Assembly (NCBI GenBank): GCA_964016985.1
Contig: OZ024831.1
Coordinates: forward strand, 82,524,636-82,588,635
Length of the DNA stretch: 64,000 nucleotides
From: Anodontia alba
Taxonomy: Eukaryota; Mollusca; Bivalvia; Lucinida; Lucinidae
Reading direction: 5' to 3'
Positions 35,591 to 46,289 of the stretch are shown here, one piece after another; within the stretch, counting starts at the first letter, position 1, and every line of letters begins with the position of its first letter. The notes beneath the pieces are model-generated. The model was given only the letters and a program-made list of their open reading frames with translations. It did no database searches and was not told the DNA's origin. Made by a program: the position numbers and the translations under genes.

Positions 35591-36131
35591 TTTGTGGATA
35601 AATGTAGTTGCGGTCATGGTACCTAAGCCATAATCCAAACTCATAAATCCGTAAACGAAAGACGGATCAGAATATTCAGACCAACAGACATGGACCCCAG
35701 AATAAAGGGTGTAATCATGCGTCCGCGGATAGTAAGCATTACTTGGTAAGCAAGCTTTTCCTACCATGCCCATAGGCCTGAACGAAGAAAATATCGATAG
35801 AAGTGTATGTCCGGGATTTGGGAAGTCTACTTATGGCGCGTCACTGGCAAAAACATCATAAATACGACAAACACTCAACTGGATACCCTCATATCGCTAC
35901 GAAATCATATGTTGAGCTAATCATTCACTCATTATGTGGCATATACCTTTTATCCCGCCCCACCCCCACCCCCGAAAACAAACATCACGGGTACGGTACC
36001 CTTCCTATCTGGGCCTATATAAGACATAATATTGTTACCATATGATACAGAAATAAAGGAAAATTTGGTTATTGAGCGCTCTAAGATAGATTTATGCAGT
36101 ACAAATAGGAAAAAAATGAAATAATGTTTAA
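35111..36131. other. No gene seen; degenerate palindromes and A-tract
   Basis: Short hairpin-like pieces near 35145-35215 (AACCGTTTGAAGCGCCTTGC ... CGAAACGG) and 35395-35455 (TTGTGATACTCGTTTGAATT / GAGTAACCACAACATATG) resemble decayed tips of M/Pg palindromes. A-run at 35558-35587. Confidence 0.45.
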
Positions 36132-37673
36132 CAAGAGGCCCAATGGGCCACAACGCTCACCTGAGTCAACTGCTGCAAGTTAATCAGGTCATTTACTCAT
36201 CATTCCCTATCAGCCTGTACAGTTTTTGAGATATCTTGCTGACAAGGTTAAAATGCTGAACTTTTCAAAGGGCCATACTTAGTCAAAACAAGAATATATA
36301 TGGTTTATGGGTGGGGATATGAACGGTTTCCAAGATATTATGCATTTTATGAAAAGAGCGGGTGGGGCATGCCCCCGGGGACCCTGGGATCCATGTCACT
36401 AAATGCAGCTTGTCATAAGGAACAACAATATATATGGTTTATAGGTGGGGATCTGAACAGTTTCCGAGATATAACACATTTTATGAAATGAAGGGGGTTG
36501 GGCATGCCCCCGGGGGACCCCTTTGGGATCCATGATCCATGTCACTTAATGCGCCTCATCATAAGGAACAAGAATATATATGGTTTATAGGTGGGGATCT
36601 GAACGGTTTCCAAGATATTAAGCATTTTGTGAAATGAAGGGGGTGGGGCATGCACCCGGGGGACACCCAGAGGTTCAAAGATCCATGTCACTAAATGCAC
36701 CTCATCTTAAGGAACAAGAATATATATGGTTTATGGGTGGGTATCTGAACGGTTTCCAAGATATAACACATTTTATGAAATGAAGGGGATAGGGCCTGCC
36801 CCAGGGGACACCCTTGGGATCCATGGTCCATGTCACTAAATGCGGCTCATCATAAGGAACAAGAATATATATGGTTTATGGTTTGGGATCTGAATGGCTT
36901 CTAAGATATGCATTTTATGGAAAGAGCGGGTGGGGCATGCCCCCGGGGGACCCAGGGATCCATGTCATTAAATGAGGCTTATTGTAGGAAACAACAATAT
37001 ATATAGGGATCTTAACGGTTTCCGAGATATAACACATTTTATGAAATGAAGGGGGTGGGGCATGCCCCCGGGGACCCCTTTAGGATCCATGGTCCATATC
37101 ACTTAATGCACCTCATCATAAGGAACAAGAATATATATGATTTATGGGTGGGGATCTGAACGGTTTCCAAGATATTAAGCATTTTGTGAAATAAAGGGGT
37201 TGGGGCATGCTCTCAGGAGACACCCAGGGGTCCCAAGATCCATGTCACTAAATGCGCCTTATCTTAAGGAACAAGAATATATATGGCTTATGGGTGGGTA
37301 TTCTGAACCCTAAGTAAGTTATTATGCATTTTCACTTTTTCCCATACAAATGCCTATGCGACCAAATTTGACCTTGACCTAAAATAGGTCAAGGTCATCC
37401 CATGGTCACCATTTATGCAATTTACGTCCCAGATGCTACATATCAAGTTTCATGCAAATCAGCCCAGCGGTTCCGGAGAAGAAGATTTTTGAAGGTTTTT
37501 TTTATCATATATGGGCACGGCGGCCACCTTGGAGGCTCCACATGAAATTTGACTTCAATCGGCCCAGTGGTTCCAGAGGAGAAGATGTTTGAAAATGTGA
37601 ACACAGACAGACAGACAGACAACAGCCTTGCTATATAATAAGCTCACCAATGAACCTTCGCAGGTTGAGCTAA
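36132..37673 (+). mobile_element. H4: Helentron-like element with ~145-bp tandem monomers
   Basis: Starts CAAGAGGCCCAATGGGCC and ends with hairpin AACCTTCGCAGGTT, GAG, then CTAA at 37670-37673. The core is about eight monomers of 131-148 bp starting AAGAATATATATGGTTTATG at roughly 36291, 36427, 36571, 36717, 36861, 36997, 37127 and 37273. Each has GGGGCATGCCCCCGGGGGAC. A (CAGA)n tract (37604-37621) precedes the terminal hairpin. Non-coding; no TSD. Confidence 0.7.
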
Positions 37674-38252
37674 AAACTGTAAAGTTCTGAAACGTGGTCC
37701 AATAATGTTTACGAATGCATAGCACTGTTTCTCTATATTGGATTGGGTAATAGGAGGAGTTGATAGCATAAGGGACACACCAGTTTATTGTTTGTTTCTT
37801 TATGATCTGTCCAGGCATCTCCCTCTAAGCATTGAAAAAATATTACAAGTATTACAAGTACAACTAACTATTTATGTTACACTAAGAAAACGACCAAGTT
37901 GAATCAAACTCTTTCTTTTGAATAGAATATCTGCAACGTAAACTACATGTCCTTCCAGAGTTAACCATTCAGAAATTTACGTAATACGTATATAAACATT
38001 CATTTTTATAAGAAGATGTAGTGAAAAAACATGCACATAAATATATTCATTTATATTTATTTCCAAAACAATATTCAGTTCTCGAATGAATCCATTTGCC
38101 ATGGGTGTTTGTTTTCGGTCTACTTCTACAGTGAACCCCCCAACAACGACAGCATTTGTTCCCAAAGACGTTGCCATTAAAATGAATTTGCTGAAAAATT
38201 AATGAGCAGATTAATATGTAAGAAAGATCTTGTTTTGTTCTTATTGCCTCAT

Positions 38253-38328
38253 AGAACATACGTTTTGGATATTTGTTAGAATTGCCTCACTAAGGCGAAT
38301 GTAACAAATATCCAAAACATATTGTATC
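38253..38328. repeat. Palindrome with GTTAGAATTGCCTC-type core
   Basis: ACGTTTTGGATATTTGTTAG, AATTGCCTC, then AAGGCGAATGTAACAAATAT and CCAAAACAT. Tip similar to families M and Pg, but different outer arms. No TIR-bounded element was recognised around it. Confidence 0.65.
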
Positions 38329-39066
38329 TTTAAAGTTTTAAATACAATATTCTTGCATAATTTGTGACTAATTGTTACTTCTTAAGCAAAATTCAAATTG
38401 TCATTATAACGAATTTTGTCGTTGTATCGAGTGTAGATATATAGAGGGTTGTCTGTATTATCATGAAGTCCTTTTTTTATAAAGACTTATTCGTTTGACT
38501 AATTTTATGCGTTAACATATATACAACAATGTACTATTGGCCTTTGTAAATATGCTTAGGTTCTAAGACGAAAGAAATAGATAACTAGATTCATATTTTC
38601 ATATGGCATTATAGCAAATTCCTTTAAAGTAATATATGCATTCTCAAACGGTAAAACATTGAAATACATGTATGTGACATTGTAATTTAGCACACAACAG
38701 TTTATACATAGTCTAAACCGCGGTTTGATCAGGATCTTCTCTATTTAGCGATTCTGTTACAACACTTTAGAACCTCAACAGGTATTGGAATAGATATGTG
38801 AAACTTTTTAAACTTTGACAATTGTAACATGTAACTACTTTTGTAAAGTGTGGCTTTAATCGTATCGATTTATGCCATGATATAAAACGTGATAAATCAA
38901 ACGCTCTGTTCTGTATAAATACGTAATATGAAACGTGCGCTATTATATTAAAGAAAATTACATATTTGACCCAAATACATATATTTGTCAATTTCTTAGG
39001 ATACCAAAAATCTGTAAATTTGAGCTGTTTTGTTATTTTGAGGTCACTGTAAATGTTAAATAAAGA

Positions 39067-39130
39067 ATAAAAGTATTTCGCACAGTGTCTTGGTGGGTTT
39101 TGACTTAGAAACAGTTCGTGCAGGAAAAAC
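39067..39130 (+). promoter_or_regulatory. Candidate promoter and 5' leader exon of the host gene
   Basis: A TATA-like ATAAAAG (39067-39073) lies ~30 bp before TTTTGACTTAG, a plausible start region. A consensus 5' splice site (AAAAAC|GTAAGTTC) follows at 39130/39131. The next acceptor, AATAATTTCAG at 39896-39906, starts the large coding exon. No initiator ATG is needed in this leader. Inferred from signals only; transcript data would be decisive. Confidence 0.4.
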
Positions 39131-39313
39131 GTAAGTTCATCTTCGTGTTGTTTGTACTGAACCTAGGTAGGTTGTGATTTTTACGTAAATACATGATGGC
39201 ACTAATATGTTTACTTGGAAAACATTGACTTTAAGCTATTTTCGTTCAATCCAGTTTGTTGCCTTGTTTTTGTGCTTGTTTTGTCTTATCTAGATTTGTG
39301 GTCACCTCCTCAG

Positions 39314-39315
<2 letters not shown>

Positions 39316-39383
<68 letters not shown>
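39316..39383. repeat. (CA)n microsatellite
   Basis: Almost perfect CA repeat with one AT interruption at about 39350, in the proposed first intron. Confidence 0.95.
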
Positions 39384-39385
<2 letters not shown>

Positions 39386-39594
39386 TTACACAGGTAAACG
39401 ATACATAAAGCTCTTGTAAAAACGATATAGAAAGGTTATGTACGACAATGTCATATTTATAATCACAGAACATTCATGAACTTTTTGAATAATTGAAATA
39501 AACACACTTGGAAACCAAACTAGTACAGGAATATTGACTTTGACATACGTACATATTTCTTAATTGCAATACTTAATTAATATCTGTAATTAAT

Positions 39595-39810
39595 CAAGGG
39601 GAATCGATACTCTTTCAAGGAGAAATTTATGTCAACGTTTTTGTTTACCTCTTCTAAAATGGGGTCAACTTTATCGGAAAGAATTTGCTTCCTCCAGGAG
39701 CAAATTCTTTCCTTATAGTGTAGACCCCTTTTGAAAGGAGCTTGGCGTACAGTAAATTAAACAGGAAGTCACAAAAGTGTACGAACTGCATTAAATCCCT
39801 TTACTATAGC
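39595..39810 (+). repeat. R6 hairpin repeat copy
   Basis: GGAAAGAATTTGCTTCCTCC is followed directly by its inverse GGAGCAAATTCTTTCC. Outer landmarks: GGGGAATCGATACTCTTTC, AGACCCCTTTTGAAAGGAGC and ACAGGAAGTCACAAAAG. Also seen at 43060, 51910, 60965, 61945 and 63340. Confidence 0.65.
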
Positions 39811-39906
39811 CTGTTTTTGTTGAACATTTTGTTCTAGGTATTCTGAGAAGTTCTGTGTTGAATTTCAGATATTAAACACTTAATAAGTGTCATTTAATAA
39901 TTTCAG

Positions 39907-40750
39907 AGATATACAGAGAAGAACTCTACTTCAGTTATAAAAATGCCTCGGTCCAAACAGTCAAGCTTTAAAAAGAAGGCACCCTCAGCCGGGTCATCCT
40001 GGAAGAGCAAATTCACAAAGACTAAAGACCATGGAAAGATCCGTGTAGATGTTGACGAGAAGCATCCGTCAATATCTTTAGATATAAACAGATCTTCTGC
40101 TGAAGGCTCTTCTAATTCTATTTTCAAAGGACAATTGAAGAAAATATATCGCAAATTGAGGAACGTTGTCAAGTCAGGATATGAGAGACTAGAGGATGAT
40201 AAGAGATTAAGGAAAATTGTCTCGTATAACGACTTGCAACACACGAGTCTGAAGAAACGATTAAGTGTATTGAGTTTACGTAGTATTGCTGAATCAACGC
40301 AGGGATCTGATATGGAAGAACTGATAGGCGAACAACTATACAGTGATGAGTCTGATAAGTCAAGTATCACTTCAAGTCTGAACGATACAGACAGGAACAC
40401 AGAAGAAAGAGACTACCAATATAAAGGTCTATTTACTTCATCTTATGGTAGTCAAAGTGTTGCAGAAATTGAAACCACTTCAGATAAATTATATACCAGT
40501 GTGCAACCAAATACTACTGCAGAAATGTTTATGAATGTCGATAAGGACATGACAAATCAAGACGAAAACATTCGAGAAGCTACAGAGGCAAGATACAATG
40601 CTGCCCTAATCGAGCATGATTCTGAGAATTCAACGAGGGTATTGGGTTTGCAAGACACTCTATCAGATCAGTCGGAGAAACCTTTGTTGAACAACACTGG
40701 ATCTAAATGGGCGAACCTTGAATATTTACAAGAAGGTCATTGTGCAAGTT
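39907..40750 (+). CDS. Host gene, large coding exon (269 codons + 1 nt)
   Basis: Bounded by an acceptor (AATAATTTCAG|AGATAT) and a donor (CAAGTT|GTAAGTTG). The first ATG (39943, A at -3) opens 269 codons; the frame is also open back to the acceptor. The protein is hydrophilic and Ser/Thr/Lys/Glu-rich with no signal peptide or membrane segment. The start is basic (MPRSKQSSFKKKAPSAGSSW), followed by a strongly basic, probably helical stretch (FKGQLKKIYRKLRNVVKSGY, residues about 62-81) and KKRLSVLSLRS, a PKA-like site (about 103-113). The remainder is acidic and looks disordered. Not recognised. It ends with one base of a codon, so phase 1 joins the exon at 44536 with open frame. Confidence 0.7.
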
Positions 40751-40814
40751 GTAAGTTGATATTGTTTGGAAGCTGTTCAACTTAAAGGAAATGGTTACAC
40801 TTTCAGGGAGCCAA

Positions 40815-41120
40815 GTCGGCCTCGGTGGCTCAGTTGGATGCGCCGTCCGACTGGAGACCAGGAGGTCGCGGGTTCAACCCCCGCCGAGGTCGGCAACATT
40901 CTTTCGTGGAGATTGATCATGAAATATTTTCTACGGTCATTCTCTCCCTTCCGCTGATTCTAGAAGGGCAGTTTGTCAGTTTCTGGCGAAAGAATATGCA
41001 CAGTACTGGTTAACCGCTCAGAGGACTAAGCCTGTCCAGTAAACGTGTGGTTAGGTAAACTGACCGCGCTCGACATGACCCCATTGGGTTGACTGGGCCG
41101 TAAAACCTCAACACAAACAA
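40815..41120 (+). mobile_element. tRNA-derived SINE with 13-bp TSDs
   Basis: The head folds like a tRNA: GCCTCGG pairs with CCGAGGT as the acceptor stem. It has an A-box-like GTGGCTCAGTTGGATG and a B-box GGTTCAACCCC in a GCGGG/CCCGC stem. A ~230-bp non-tRNA body follows (ending GGGTTGACTGGGCCGTAAAA CCTCAACAC). Identical 13-bp duplications TTCAGGGAGCCAA flank it (40802-40814, 41121-41133). It is a Pol III retroposon, not a functional tRNA gene, inserted 64 bp after the donor of the large exon. Confidence 0.93.
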
Positions 41121-41288
41121 TTCAGGGAGCCAACTAGGTCTAAATTGTTGGCTTTACTTCTACAAAAAGATCTAATGTGCTTTCGACACCTTTCAGAAAT
41201 TTTTGCTTGGCACTTTACACAGAAGAAGTAAATTTGCAAACTTTTATCACGATATCAAGCAAAACCATTTGTCGTAGCTACCTATGTA

Positions 41289-42616
41289 CGAGGGATGTTC
41301 GAAATGAATTGCTTATTGTCCTCTAGCTCGATATCCACGTGGGGCACGATAAAAACCAATACATGCCTGTATAGGGCTATTCAATATCTACACAATGGTG
41401 TATAAATGTACATGTTAGACTAAGTGTAAGACATAAAATTTGCCATTTGAATACACGCAGTCATTGACCACTGCAGTAAAAAGCGTCGACAAAAAAGATG
41501 AAATACGGGCTTACATCAAAGCTCGCTCAAAACTTGGTTGTTCTTTGAAGAAGCTGATGACTAAAATTTCTACTGCTTTTGGACCTTCTTGTGTGTCTTA
41601 TGACACAGTTCGGCGGTGGAAAAAGAAATTTGAGTCTGGTGTAGAGTCCATCAAAATGCACCGAAATCAGGTAGGCCAAAATCTGCATCTCGTAAAGAAA
41701 TCGTTTCCAAAATAAAGGAAATCATTGAAGGAGATGCCAGATTTACAGTTCGTGATATTGCACGAAAGGTAGGCATATCACTATCGACGGTTCACCTTAT
41801 TTTGAAGAAGCATTTGAAAGTCAGAAAGATTTCTGCTAGATGGGTGCCACATCTGTTGACTGACGAGCAAAAGAGGCAACGGGTTAAAGTGGCCAAAAAA
41901 AGCTGCTTCAAATGTTTCCAAAATATGGCAAAAAGCAGTTTGCCAATGTCGTCACAGGTGATGAAACCTGGGTCCATTATTTTGAGCCCGTCAGAAAGGT
42001 TAGCAATAAGATCTGGGCCACTAAACACAGCAAACGCCCAATAATTGCCAAACGTTCTTTGAGTACAAAGAAGGTTTTGTATGCAATCTTCTTCTCTGGT
42101 GAAGGAGTCGCAATAAAAGTGCCAGTGAAAAAGGGCAAAAGCATCACCAGATAGTACTACAAAGACGTAGTACTGAAGAAACTGAAAAAGTAATATCAGA
42201 AACGACGCCCTGCCACTGGTTTTAAACATGTCCGTCTTCTACATGACAATGCCCCAGCTCATACCTCCGCAATAGTTACGGCGTTTTTGAAGAAAGAAAA
42301 AGTAACTGTTTTGCCTCACCCCCCGTATTCCCTAGACCTTGCCCCATGTGATTTCTTTTTGTTTCCGAAATTGAAAGCATTCCTTGCTGGGCGGAAATAC
42401 CAGTCCCTACAGGCACTTGGATCTGCCATTCATCAGTACCTTATTACTGTACCCAAATCAGCGTACCGTGACGCCTTCAAGAAGTGGATACATCGGCTGA
42501 AACTTTGCATTTCTAGCAACGGGGAGTACTTCGAGGGCATGAAATGAGTACTTTTGGGCTAACTTGAAATTTGAAGTCTCCAGATAGAAATAAGCAATTC
42601 ATTTCGAACATCCCCG
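41289..42616 (+). mobile_element. Mariner element 2, full length with TA TSD
   Basis: 1328 bp with ends CGAGGGATGTTCGAAATGAA and, at the right, TTCGAACATCCCCG (one T lost against the other copy). TA is present on both sides (41287-41288, 42617-42618). Very similar to mariner 1 and inserted in repeat R3c. Confidence 0.93.
41440..42547 (+). pseudogene. Mariner transposase, multiply broken
   Basis: Same protein as in mariner 1 with several lesions. Loss of one A near 41660 (SIKMHRNQ branch) and two extra A's in the run near 41897 shift the frame, and stops follow at about 42152 (TAG after KGKSITR) and 42191 (TAA in the KKLKKYY segment). VVTGDETWVHYF, LLHDNAPAHTS and APCDFFLFPK are still encoded, but the Asp 3 block reads YSLDLAPCDFF instead of YSPDLAPCDFF. 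The intact HTH codons here identify the 10-nt deletion in mariner 1. Confidence 0.9.
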
Positions 42617-43059
42617 TACAAGAAGTTTTATTCTAGTTATTGATTGATTTTAAAAAAAATCAAATATTTTCTCTTTTTCCCATAGTGAAAATAAATGCAA
42701 ATTATGCAGAAATATGTAGGGTGAGGGTGGGTAACTTGGAGGCAGATTTTCAACAGTTTTTCTGAAAATTTCACAATATTGTTGTGAAACATCTATAATG
42801 CAAATTCAGCAAATAGAAGTAAAAAAAAAAAAAAAAAAAAAAAAATCACTTTACTGTAGAAATTGCATAGGTCAGACCATTTTTTTAGCCGTAAATTTGA
42901 TTTTAGGGTACATATTTGAGAACAAAACACAGAAATAGAAAAGGCAAATGGTTTCTGATAAGATATGGTAAACCAGAACAAAATATTTTCATTTAGATTA
43001 AAATGCCAAGCAAAACAAAGTCTTTCCGAGTGATGTCAACAGGACAGTAACAGGAAGGA

Positions 43060-43205
43060 TTTTGCTCTTAAAGGGAGCAAATTCTTTTCTCTTAGAGAAG
43101 AACCCTTTTCAGAAGTGGTAGCTTGCTGTGCAGGAGAGCAAGCATGAACTCACAAACGTTATCTCCCTTGTAAAATGGTGGACAAACTACCAGGTGTATC
43201 CGTTT
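43060..43205 (+). repeat. R6 repeat copy
   Basis: TTTTGCTCTTAAAGGGAGC, AAATTCTTTTCTCTTAGAGA and ACCCTTTTCAGAAGTGG are the R6 landmarks. The hairpin is partly eroded. Confidence 0.45.
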
Positions 43206-43458
43206 ACCTTGAAGTAACATTTTGTCTATATTTGCCTTCAGCAATTGCAGAAAAGTAGAAAAAAAATAGATATAAACCGACAACATAAACAACTGCGGTT
43301 TTACTAAATTCATGATCAATAATGAGCAACTGTGGAAGCAAATGTTTGTTCTCGGGCAACAAAAGGGTTATATTTATGGCTACCATATTTACCAAAATAT
43401 TATCATTAGCACTTCATTGCTAACAGCACCAGTCCAAGTTTTATTTATGCTTTTGTAG

Positions 43459-43479
43459 GCTGCGATACATATAGTTTTG
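43459..43479 (+). CDS. Candidate 21-nt microexon
   Basis: A pyrimidine-rich acceptor (TTATTTATGCTTTTGTAG) and donor (TTTTG|GTGAGG) bound 21 nt. Joined in phase 1 after the large exon it would add CCDTYSF-type residues with open frame and keep the phase for the next exon. Short enough to occur by chance. Confidence 0.2.
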
Positions 43480-43789
43480 GTGAGGTTAGTTCTTTTGCAG
43501 TTACAATACTGTAAATATTCTCTTTTAATATACACTCGAGTGGGCAGATACGGATTTCAGAAGTCTTGTTGAGAAGATTTATTGGATGAGAATTAGGGGA
43601 TAATGTTCTCAGATTCCAATTTCAGCGAGGCGCTTCTAAAGAGTTCCCCAAAATATTTTTTTGTGGAGAAATAAGACTCCTCCTTAATAAGTGCTCTTAT
43701 ATATGTCACCTATTTATAAATTTAGGAAGCTTGCTGGGAAATCTATTTTTTTAGAAGATTTATATATCCTATTTCTATAGCCTGTATAA

Positions 43790-44480
43790 TATGCGACTGA
43801 CTGCATCCTTAGTTTTTAACCCAATCATGATTGACAGCTAAGCTTTCCTTTTTAATTGCACGACCGTGGGTCGGGTCTCAGACTCTATGAATGTGCCGAC
43901 CTAAACATTTCATTAGAAGGCAGATGTCTGATGTTATCTGTTTGTTCGGGCACTTCGTGCTTCAACCAATGTTTTTCTTTAGCACAATTTAAGTTGATTG
44001 CCACGAGCTCTCAGCTTCGTTTCATCACAGTGGTTTACACGTTTTCCTGTGATGATTTACTGATTGAGATAGGAAGCCTCTATACTAGTCGAACAATTAT
44101 TTTGAACCTAGGCATTAAGTACTGGTATATTTGATTTAACAACACCTCACCGCCGGTAGCTTTACTACTGATCGTTCGAAGGCAGTGGTTTTTGTATTGA
44201 TCGTTCTTTGCGAGGTATTGTGACTTTTAGCTTCATGTTGACCTGTATTGTAGCATTGTGGTCACTCGCTATTTCGCTACCCACTTTGCTTTTCGTTTTG
44301 TTTTTCCGCGTCGTGTTTTTGTGTTCTAATTGTGGTCACCTCATTTCAATAGCTATCCAGTTTGCTTTTTCTGGGCCAAACTATGCTAAAACAAGTCAGT
44401 TAATACTGAAAGTGTTCAAGAATAATAATACATTGCTTGCTCGTTTTCTAGGACGTCTGCTTCGTTGTCTTTGGAATGCG
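43790..44480 (+). repeat. R5a: dispersed repeat copy
   Basis: Homologous to about 59810-60250: ATTGCACGACCGTGGGTCGG, TCAGACTCTATG, TGTGATGATTTACTGATT, TCGAACAATTATTTT, then GTTCGAAGGCAGTG and GCGAGGTATTGTG. The ORFs crossing it are not conserved between copies. Confidence 0.6.
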
Positions 44481-44535
44481 TAGTGTTATTTGCAAAGTCG
44501 CTCTAACTGATACGAATCAAATGATTTTTTTTCAG

Positions 44536-44643
44536 CACCAGGGAATTCAGTAGATTATGGGGAGTCGAGCACAGACGCAGTGGGTCAGCTGGAAAGACAA
44601 ATATCAGTCACAGCGGATAATGTAATGTTGAATATCTCGGAAG
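44536..44643 (+). CDS. Host gene, 108-nt internal exon
   Basis: Acceptor ATTTTTTTTCAG|CACCAGG and donor TCGGAAG|GTGAGTG. In phase 1 it continues the large exon as SPGNSVDYGESSTDAVGQLE then RQISVTADNVMLNISE, with no stop. 108 nt is a multiple of three, so inclusion or skipping keeps frame. Composition (Ser, acidic) matches the preceding exon. Confidence 0.65.
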
Positions 44644-45511
44644 GTGAGTGGTAGTTTATCCCTTTTAGCGCTTTGCAAAATTGTAGCAGGCAAAATTCTA
44701 TTTTTTTATTATTATTATTACTCAGAGAAGGTAAGACATATGAATCATCTGACACGAAATGTCAGACATAAAAATGTTAGACAGTTTTCCATGAAGAATA
44801 AGAACAACAACAACAAAATCAATCAAAATGTCATCTGTTGCAGATGCGATTAGCCCTTTAAAAGTTAATAGTTTATTAAACATTGTTGAAACATTACGAC
44901 CAACCAGCGACGCTTCAAACTTGCCTTTTATCTTGTCAACCGTTTTTCTGTAAGCTTGTCAGCAACAGTCATTGTTCGTTTTCTTCGTTCTATCTTTAGA
45001 AAAAGTCTTGTTTCCTGTTATCATTTCATGCTACCTTATCCTCATCCGATGCCTTAGGATGACTCCAAGCACGTTTTTAGTTGGATGTAGAAATCCTCTG
45101 AATACTTTTGGAACCTGTGTCATTGTTTACTTCTGTCATTCTGTGCAAGCGCTGTTGAAAAAGCAAACGAACTTATAATAACACTTCACTTCCGGTTTTG
45201 AACAAATCAGTTACTTTATAAGTGTTATGCATCACAATAATTTGTTGTGCGCAACACCAACTGAATTCGGGAATATACAGTTAGATCCAGACACGTTCAG
45301 TTTGCTTCATCAAACTCTGCCAGAACCAAATATGTCCATAAATATGTTCTGAGCAGTTCGCCTATGTCCAAAAGAGCCGAATACATTCTAATAGATTGTA
45401 AGCACCATTTTGATACGCATCTAAGACGCAAATGGTGAATAGGACATTCATGTCATATGTAAACAGTTACTGACCATGGCAGCTCATGGGTGGATCAAGG
45501 ATTATTTCTGA
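44644..45511. other. Intron sequence; no further exon supported
   Basis: AT-rich. A short (TTA)n run at 44705-44722 and (AAC)n near 44803. No repeat family recognised with confidence. Confidence 0.45.
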
Positions 45512-45698
45512 TTTTATAAATATTTGACCCCCTTAAACCCACTTTTTTTTTATTTCTGCTGCTCAAAAAGATGGACTGTGGGTACAAGTACCAACAATCT
45601 ATGTTTTGAGTAGAAAACTATCAGAATTTGTATCTGAAAACTTTCAGTTTTTGGTGGTGAAATTTTCAATATATTTGAATAGGCGTGTTTTCGTAATG
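45512..45698 (+). mobile_element. M10: palindromic MITE, left end and core lost
   Basis: TATTTGACCCCCTTAAACCC begins inside the left arm. The palindrome is reduced to GGACTGTGGGTACAAGTACC, with the GC-rich tip gone. The right end ATAGGCGTGTTTTCGTAATG is intact. Confidence 0.75.
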
Positions 45699-46289
45699 TG
45701 ATCAAATTACAGTACTTAACCTACATGTTCAAACAAAAGACCTGAGTAAGGAGTATAGACACTGATCAGACTGCGTCTGATTTGTGTCTACACTGTTGGC
45801 TCAGGCTTGTAAAATCAACCTTGCTGTGTGAGTTTGCCACTCACTTTGCAATTTTATACACATTCATAGCTAGTAAAATGGATTTCTTGAAGAGGCGAGG
45901 TAATGAAAAAGATGTGTGAATAAGGTAAAGAGTAAGATGTGTGAACATTTAGTGCAAATACGTTGTCTAAAATGTATCAAAACTCATAAAAATGAAATTT
46001 TCAGTACAAGGGAGGGGGTGGGAGACTCGACTACACCCTCCCACCCCCACCCCCACGAACCTCCTTTGTGTCCGTTGATTCTGCCCAATGATTCTGAAAA
46101 TAGGCAAGAAAAGCAAACTATTATAAATGCGCTGGCTGATCTGGACCTTCATTTTCAGCATGTGTGAAACGGCCTTTTTCTCACGTTTTAGTAGAAAGTA
46201 GAAATAGTTTATAAGATAATTTATATGAGGATCAACGATAAGATCTAATGAGTCAAAACCAGGTCTTCAGGCCCAGAAAACTTCGACAC

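Larger units (their letters stand above)
41134..43030 (+). repeat. R3c: dispersed repeat copy carrying mariner 2
   Basis: Two parts, 41134-41288 and 42617-43030, which are contiguous in the homologue R3a (reverse strand, about 4019-5460). Landmarks: GAAGTAAATTTGCAAACTTT, AAACCATTTGTCGTAGC, CCCATAGTGAAAATA, TAGGTCAGACC, GAAATAGAAAAGGCAAATGG. Contains a pure A-run at 42822-42844. Confidence 0.7.

Noticed and set aside
40815..40890. Functional tRNA gene
   Set aside because: A tRNA-like fold with A and B boxes, but it is the head of a SINE with 13-bp TSDs and a 230-bp body, and the anticodon arm pairs poorly.
43856..44483. Two ~91-aa ORFs with hydrophobic stretches
   Set aside because: They lie within dispersed repeat R5a, and the homologous copy at 59810-60250 does not keep the frames.
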